Origin: Priapulus caudatus | Lineage: Eukaryota > Priapulida > Priapulimorpha > Priapulimorphida > Priapulidae | Assembly (NCBI RefSeq): GCF_000485595.1 | Contig: NW_014577755.1 | Location: 62,868 to 88,554 of the forward strand | Direction: 5' to 3' | DNA length: 25,687 nt | Shown: positions 23,901 to 25,687 of the stretch, piece after piece | Layout of the letters: every line of letters starts with the position of its first letter | Position numbering within the stretch: position 1 is the stretch's first letter | Notes under the pieces: model-generated | The model's input: the letters and a program-made list of their open reading frames with translations, nothing else | Told to the model about the DNA's origin: nothing | Database searches by the model: none | Made by a program: the position numbers and the translations under genes

Positions 23901-25361
23901 TACCTACCCACTAAAAAAATCATGGGTCGGGGGACAGCAAACATAGAATTTTTTAAGGATGGCCTAATTGCAACTGTAATAGTGAGTAGTAATAGTACAC
24001 AAAAGTAATAATTATTGTAGATGGGTGTGCATCTCACGACATGGGTCAGGTCCTTTCAAGGCGGTTGATTATTAATTTTTCTTAGTTCTAGGAAAGTGTA
24101 TCCATCGGTTTTTTAGCGGTGTATGTGGAAATTGGGTGTTATGCAGTCAAACATGCATATTAAGGATCGGTCAGAGGAAACGCCAAGCGTCCTTTATACA
24201 GAGGTGGTCTTAGCTTTACGTTGGTCTCTCTCTCGCGTGTGTCTTAGTGGTCAACTCGAAAGCTTATTGCTACTTTGACCACTACGCACATTCACCTTAA
24301 ACCTATCGATTCTATAATATTATTTATTTCTCTCCCTTTTTACTACTATCTGAAATTATCTGTACAAATGAATGAAAAGTGCAAAATTTAAAAAAAATTT
24401 AAAAAAAATGAATCTGTCGTTGCAGTGGATGACCGGCTCGCCGGAGTTTGCGACCCTCTTCTTCGGCTGTATAGCCAAGGACAGACACGGCGACATCATG
24501 ACCAAGGCGATGAAGGAAGGGAGCGTGAAAACCGTCTACCAGATCAACGGCAGCAACAGCGAACCCACGGGAACATGCGCAGTCTGCATCACCGGCAATA
24601 ACAGGTAGCGCCACCGGCAATAACAGGTGGCGCCACCGGCAATAACAGGTGGCGCCACCGGCAATAACAGGTAGCGCCACCGGCAATAACAGGTGGCGCC
24701 ACCGGCAATAACAGGTGGCGCCAGCGAATGTCCAGTAGATTCAGATACACCTGTTGACAGTTCGTGGCGCGAAAGCGAGCACGAGACGGGAAATGGGGCG
24801 TTGATGCGACGATTCAGCCGCGTGCGTCTTATTTGTGATGTATGCGTTTATCCCTGACCAGTCTCGTCAAGAAGTTCGGTTGCCCCGTTATCGTTTGTTG
24901 CTATTAAATTGTTGCTAAAACGTTGGGATTAAATCGCTATCATCATTTCACCTCGATCAACTGATCTGGAAGAGATCTACGTTAAAACCGGAGTGTTATG
25001 CATGATTGCATGATCACGGCCTTTGACGCATCTACTGTATGCACCATATTTTTCGCGTACAGATATTTTTGCGAATTCAGACTTGACGGACAATTTCGCG
25101 AGTGGTTAATTTTGCGGTCGGTGAATTATGAATTATTCAGTATGACTTATTCGCGTGTTGTTATTTTCGCGGTCGGGGACGCGTTCACGAAATTTGCGAA
25201 AATTAAACCGCAAAATATACAGCGTATACAGTTTCTCTCTCTCTGTCTCTCGTAGGTCGTTGGTCGCGAACCTAGCTTCGGCTAACTGCTTCACTAAGGC
25301 GCACCTGGACGACAAAGCGAACTGGGCGCATGTCGAGAGAGCAAAGCTTGTGTACACTGCC
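17887..25361 (+). CDS. ADK: Adenosine kinase, 5' half (3' end beyond window)
   Basis: A PfkB/ribokinase-family enzyme that phosphorylates adenosine to AMP with ATP, clearing adenosine in nucleus and cytosol. Long-form exons are 17887-17939, 21635-21709, 22149-22202, 23532-23610, 24426-24604 and 25256-25361. They total 546 nt (182 codons), about half of the roughly 345-362 residues usual for the family. Recognisable blocks in order are LLGMGNPLLDVAAVV (substrate-site GNPLLD), KYELLPDNAILADAKHKD, FTPGGATQNT (the GG hinge of the lid), FFGCIAKDRHGDIM, EPTGTCAVCITGNNRSLVAN and ANCF. The C-terminal catalytic GAGD block lies past the right edge. All introns are GT-AG and phases agree. An alternative first exon at 21515 gives a shorter N-terminus. 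The donor of exon 5 is embedded in a 22-bp tandem repeat. Family identity is certain. Confidence 0.95.
18352..18373. repeat. CATACT hexanucleotide run
   Basis: CTCATACTCATACTCATACT immediately precedes the truncated element at 18374. Confidence 0.85.
18374..18471. mobile_element. Half-copy of the GGGTCTATG/GGTACTGCCGGAACG MITE
   Basis: GGGTCTATATGTCTTCCAGG, GGTACTGCCGGAACGTACCC, GGTCCGGTATACC and ACTATCTAATATGGTTAGGG match one arm of the complete element at 20163-20433, in reverse. It breaks off at the TTAGGG core, where an ACGC microsatellite begins. Confidence 0.85.
18469..18652. repeat. ACGC/ACAC microsatellite
   Basis: An interrupted tetranucleotide tract (GCACGCACGC, GCAGGCACACACGCAAG and variants). 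The open frames across it are repeat artefacts. Confidence 0.92.
18653..20090. other. ADK intron 1 interior, no exon recognised
   Basis: Contains a G-run at about 18868-18877. The rest is largely unique AT-balanced sequence. No frame resembles a known protein, and no repeat with clear ends was found. Confidence 0.45.
20091..20480. repeat. GCGTAAATACGTAC-type minisatellite interrupted by a MITE
   Basis: TGCATGCATGCGTGAATACGTACGTGCCTGCG-type units, about 43 bp and imperfect, continue on both sides of 20163-20433, so the element landed inside a simple repeat. Confidence 0.75.
20163..20433. mobile_element. 271-bp Mutator-like MITE, 9-bp target duplication GTAAATACG
   Basis: GTAAATACG flanks exactly at 20154-20162 and 20434-20442. 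The ends are GCTGATAGGGTCTATGTCCC and, reversed, GCTGATAGAGTCTATGTTCC. The ~50-bp arms carry CCAGGGTACTGCCGGAACG. The core has CCTAACCCTAACCCTAA (20311-20327) and AGTCTAGGGAGTCGCCTACG, shared with the core of 8392-8826. Confidence 0.9.
20481..21380. other. ADK intron 1, right part
   Basis: Has a short TG run (about 20980-20993) and a CTCC run (21207-21219). No coding signal recognised. Confidence 0.45.
21515..21534 (+). CDS. ADK: ADK alternative first exon, short form
   Basis: MEKQVE plus GG, with a consensus donor GG|GTACGT. Its phase 2 end joins exon 2 as GGT GAA GGC, giving MEKQVEGEGMLLGMGNP. Mammalian ADK-S likewise has a very short alternative N-terminus from a separate exon inside intron 1. 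A longer in-frame start at 21440 (MFYDPAALLLTVGLIVF) cannot be excluded. Support is phase and donor only. Confidence 0.6.
21635..21709 (+). CDS. ADK: ADK exon 2
   Basis: EGMLLGMGNPLLDVAAVV then TKEFLD and two bases of Lys. Acceptor GGTTTCAG|T, donor AA|GTGAGT. It closely follows human NILFGMGNPLLDISAVV. Confidence 0.96.
21840..22075. repeat. CATGTGTCACCTGAGTGT minisatellite in ADK intron 2
   Basis: An 18-bp unit, CATGTGTCACCTGAGTGT, alternates with CATAATATAGACGTGTGT spacers to form about 36-bp higher-order units. It ends in a mirror-like GTCATATAATGCAGGAGTG segment. Confidence 0.9.
22149..22202 (+). CDS. ADK: ADK exon 3
   Basis: Completes Lys, then YELLPDNAILADAKHKD and two bases of Ile. 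Acceptor TCTCCTAG|G, donor AT|GTAAGT. Confidence 0.95.
22262..22590. mobile_element. 329-bp MITE, inverted relative of 10076-10422
   Basis: AGGCCACAATTAAAAAAATC at the left and GGTCGGGTGAGGGCAAAC near the right reproduce the intron 2 element in opposite orientation. The interior (TTCAGCATGGTGTCTACATG) confirms it. The right terminus is decayed (ATGGTC). Confidence 0.8.
22761..23461. mobile_element. 701-bp MITE with CAGGGTGCGAAATTAAC ends, carrying a nested insertion
   Basis: The ends CAGGGTGCGAAATTAACGGG and, reversed, CAGGGGTAGAAATTAACTTT match those of 12853-13200 in inverse orientation. The interior is GGGAGTCC-rich, as in that copy. A second element of about 360 bp interrupts it. Confidence 0.75.
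22971..23334. mobile_element. Nested insertion with CCTCCGCCA / TGGCGGAGG and TTAA runs
   Basis: Compared with the uninterrupted copy in cyclophilin intron 3 (GTGCTTATTTTGAAGATTCA), the sequence here is split at that point by about 360 bases. These contain CTCGGAGAGCACAGACCTCC, (TTAA)n runs at about 23036-23125, and CCCCTGGCGGAGGT at the right edge. The element class is unknown. Confidence 0.7.
23532..23610 (+). CDS. ADK: ADK exon 4
   Basis: Completes Ile, then FEDMHQFTEVEFTPGGATQN and TLRTAQ. Acceptor TTTCTAG|C, donor CACAG|GTTGGT. PGGATQN corresponds to the AGGSTQN hinge of human ADK. Confidence 0.95.
23685..23965. mobile_element. 281-bp MITE with AGGCCATCCTTAAAAAATT ends
   Basis: The left AGGCCATCCTTAAAAAATT and right AATTTTTTAAGGATGGCCT ends are near-perfect inverse copies, extending to ATGTTTGCTGTCC. 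AATT flanks both ends but is palindromic, so the target duplication is uncertain. It belongs to the same broad family as 10076-10422 by its ACCGACCC arms. Confidence 0.8.
23970..24420. other. ADK intron 4, right part
   Basis: Unique intronic sequence with no additional features I can support. Confidence 0.4.
24426..24604 (+). CDS. ADK: ADK exon 5
   Basis: WMTGSPEFATLFFGCIAKDR, then HGDIMTKAMKEGSVKTVYQI, NGSNSEPTGTCAVCITGNN and two bases of Arg. Acceptor GTTGCAG|TGG, donor CAG|GTAGCG. The donor is the first of six tandem copies. Confidence 0.95.
24590..24721 (+). repeat. ADK: Six 22-bp tandem copies of the exon 5 / intron junction
   Basis: CACCGGCAATAACAG|GTRGCGC is repeated exactly six times (starts 24590, 24612, 24634, 24656, 24678, 24700). 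The first copy is the authentic exon end. Each later copy repeats the last 15 exon bases and first 7 intron bases, so six potential donors lie 22 bp apart. In the ADK frame a TAG (24606-24608) follows the first donor, so use of any later donor would truncate the protein. Confidence 0.95.
25034..25232. mobile_element. 199-bp MITE with ACTGTAT ends next to ADK exon 6
   Basis: The left end is ACTGTATGCACCATATTTTT and the right end, reversed, is ACTGTATACGCTGTATATTT. The interior matches 3501-3673 in inverse orientation. It ends 23 bases before exon 6, so the branch-point region of the intron lies within it. Confidence 0.78.
25256..25361 (+). CDS. ADK: ADK exon 6 (last exon in window)
   Basis: Completes Arg, then SLVANLASANCFTKAHLDDK and ANWAHVERAKLVYTA, ending in phase 0 at GCC|GTAAGT. 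The human equivalent is RSLIANLAAANC to VCYIA. Confidence 0.95.
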
Positions 25362-25394
25362 GTAAGTTCACGCGTCACTGTGGGGGAACAACAT

Positions 25395-25687
25395 TAGCCT
25401 CCCAGCTTCCCATCCAGTCCTTCCTGTTGTAAGGAGTTATAGCCTCCCAGGCTCCCAACCTCCCAACCTCCCATCCAGTCCTCCCTGTTGTAAGGAGTTA
25501 GCCTCCCAGGCTCCAAACCTCCCATCCGGTCCTCCCTGTTGTAAGGAGTTAGCCTCCCAGGCTCCCAACTTCCCATCCGGTCCTCTCTGTTGTAAGGAGT
25601 TAGCCTGCCAGGCTCCAAACCTCCCATCCGGTCCTCCCTGTTGTAAGGAGTTAGCCTCCCAGGCTCCCAACCTCCCATCTGGTCCTC
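25395..25687. repeat. 51-bp minisatellite in ADK intron 6
   Basis: Units of GTTAGCCTCCCAGGCTCC, AACCTCCCATCCGGTCCTCC and CTGTTGTAAGGA repeat with a 51-bp period (CTGTTG starts near 25424, 25485, 25536, 25587 and 25638; the first interval is 61 bp). The array runs off the right edge. The minus-strand open frames across it are repeat artefacts. Confidence 0.92.

Noticed and set aside
25394-25678. Minus-strand frames of 77 and 94 codons with repeated GRLTPYNRED-like units
   Set aside because: The period is the 51-bp intronic minisatellite, a multiple of three, which keeps frames open. No gene context on that strand.

Overview
The window is nuclear DNA from an animal, most likely a non-vertebrate (probably marine) metazoan. 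It holds short exons with GT-AG introns, long introns packed with miniature transposons, simple repeats, decayed LINE sequence and TTAGGG-like telomeric-type tracts. There is no bacterial-style gene packing. The species cannot be named from sequence alone.

Three protein genes can be supported, all by exon-by-exon matching to well-known families. (1) GTF2H5 (TFIIH subunit p8/TTDA) is on the minus strand, in two coding exons at 6363-6329 and 5659-5473. It is complete at 73 residues, and its only coding intron uses a GC-AG splice pair. (2) A cyclophilin A-type peptidyl-prolyl isomerase is on the plus strand, in five coding exons between 7829 and 14698 (164 residues, complete). It has a TATA/initiator promoter near 7713-7745 and a poly(A) signal at 15652. 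An in-frame upstream ATG at 7787 adds a 14-residue extension resembling a mitochondrial presequence. (3) Adenosine kinase is on the plus strand. Five shared exons run from 21635 to 25361 and the 3' half lies beyond the window. Two alternative first exons are visible: a long form at 17887-17939 with a basic N-terminus like vertebrate nuclear ADK-L, and a short form at 21515-21534.

Layout. 1-5472: gene-poor DNA with minisatellites, a nested transposon stack (1575-3038), microsatellites and a small palindromic MITE. 5473-6423: GTF2H5. 6424-7712: divergent intergenic spacer with a 536-bp hAT-like element. 7741-15675: cyclophilin gene. Intron 1 holds a LINE fragment interrupted by a 435-bp element with a 9-bp target duplication. 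Introns 2-4 hold a partial duplication of exon 3, repeat copies and several MITEs. 15676-17886: spacer dominated by a 1.15-kb array of CACGTATACGTG palindromes flanked by inverted repeats. 17887-25687: adenosine kinase, with large repeat-filled introns and a tandemly repeated splice donor at the end of exon 5.

The three genes do separate housekeeping jobs (transcription/repair, protein folding, purine salvage). Only the divergent pairing of GTF2H5 and the cyclophilin hints at shared regulation. The most interesting signals are at the level of gene structure: alternative N-termini, splice-site duplication, and transposons inserted next to splice acceptors.
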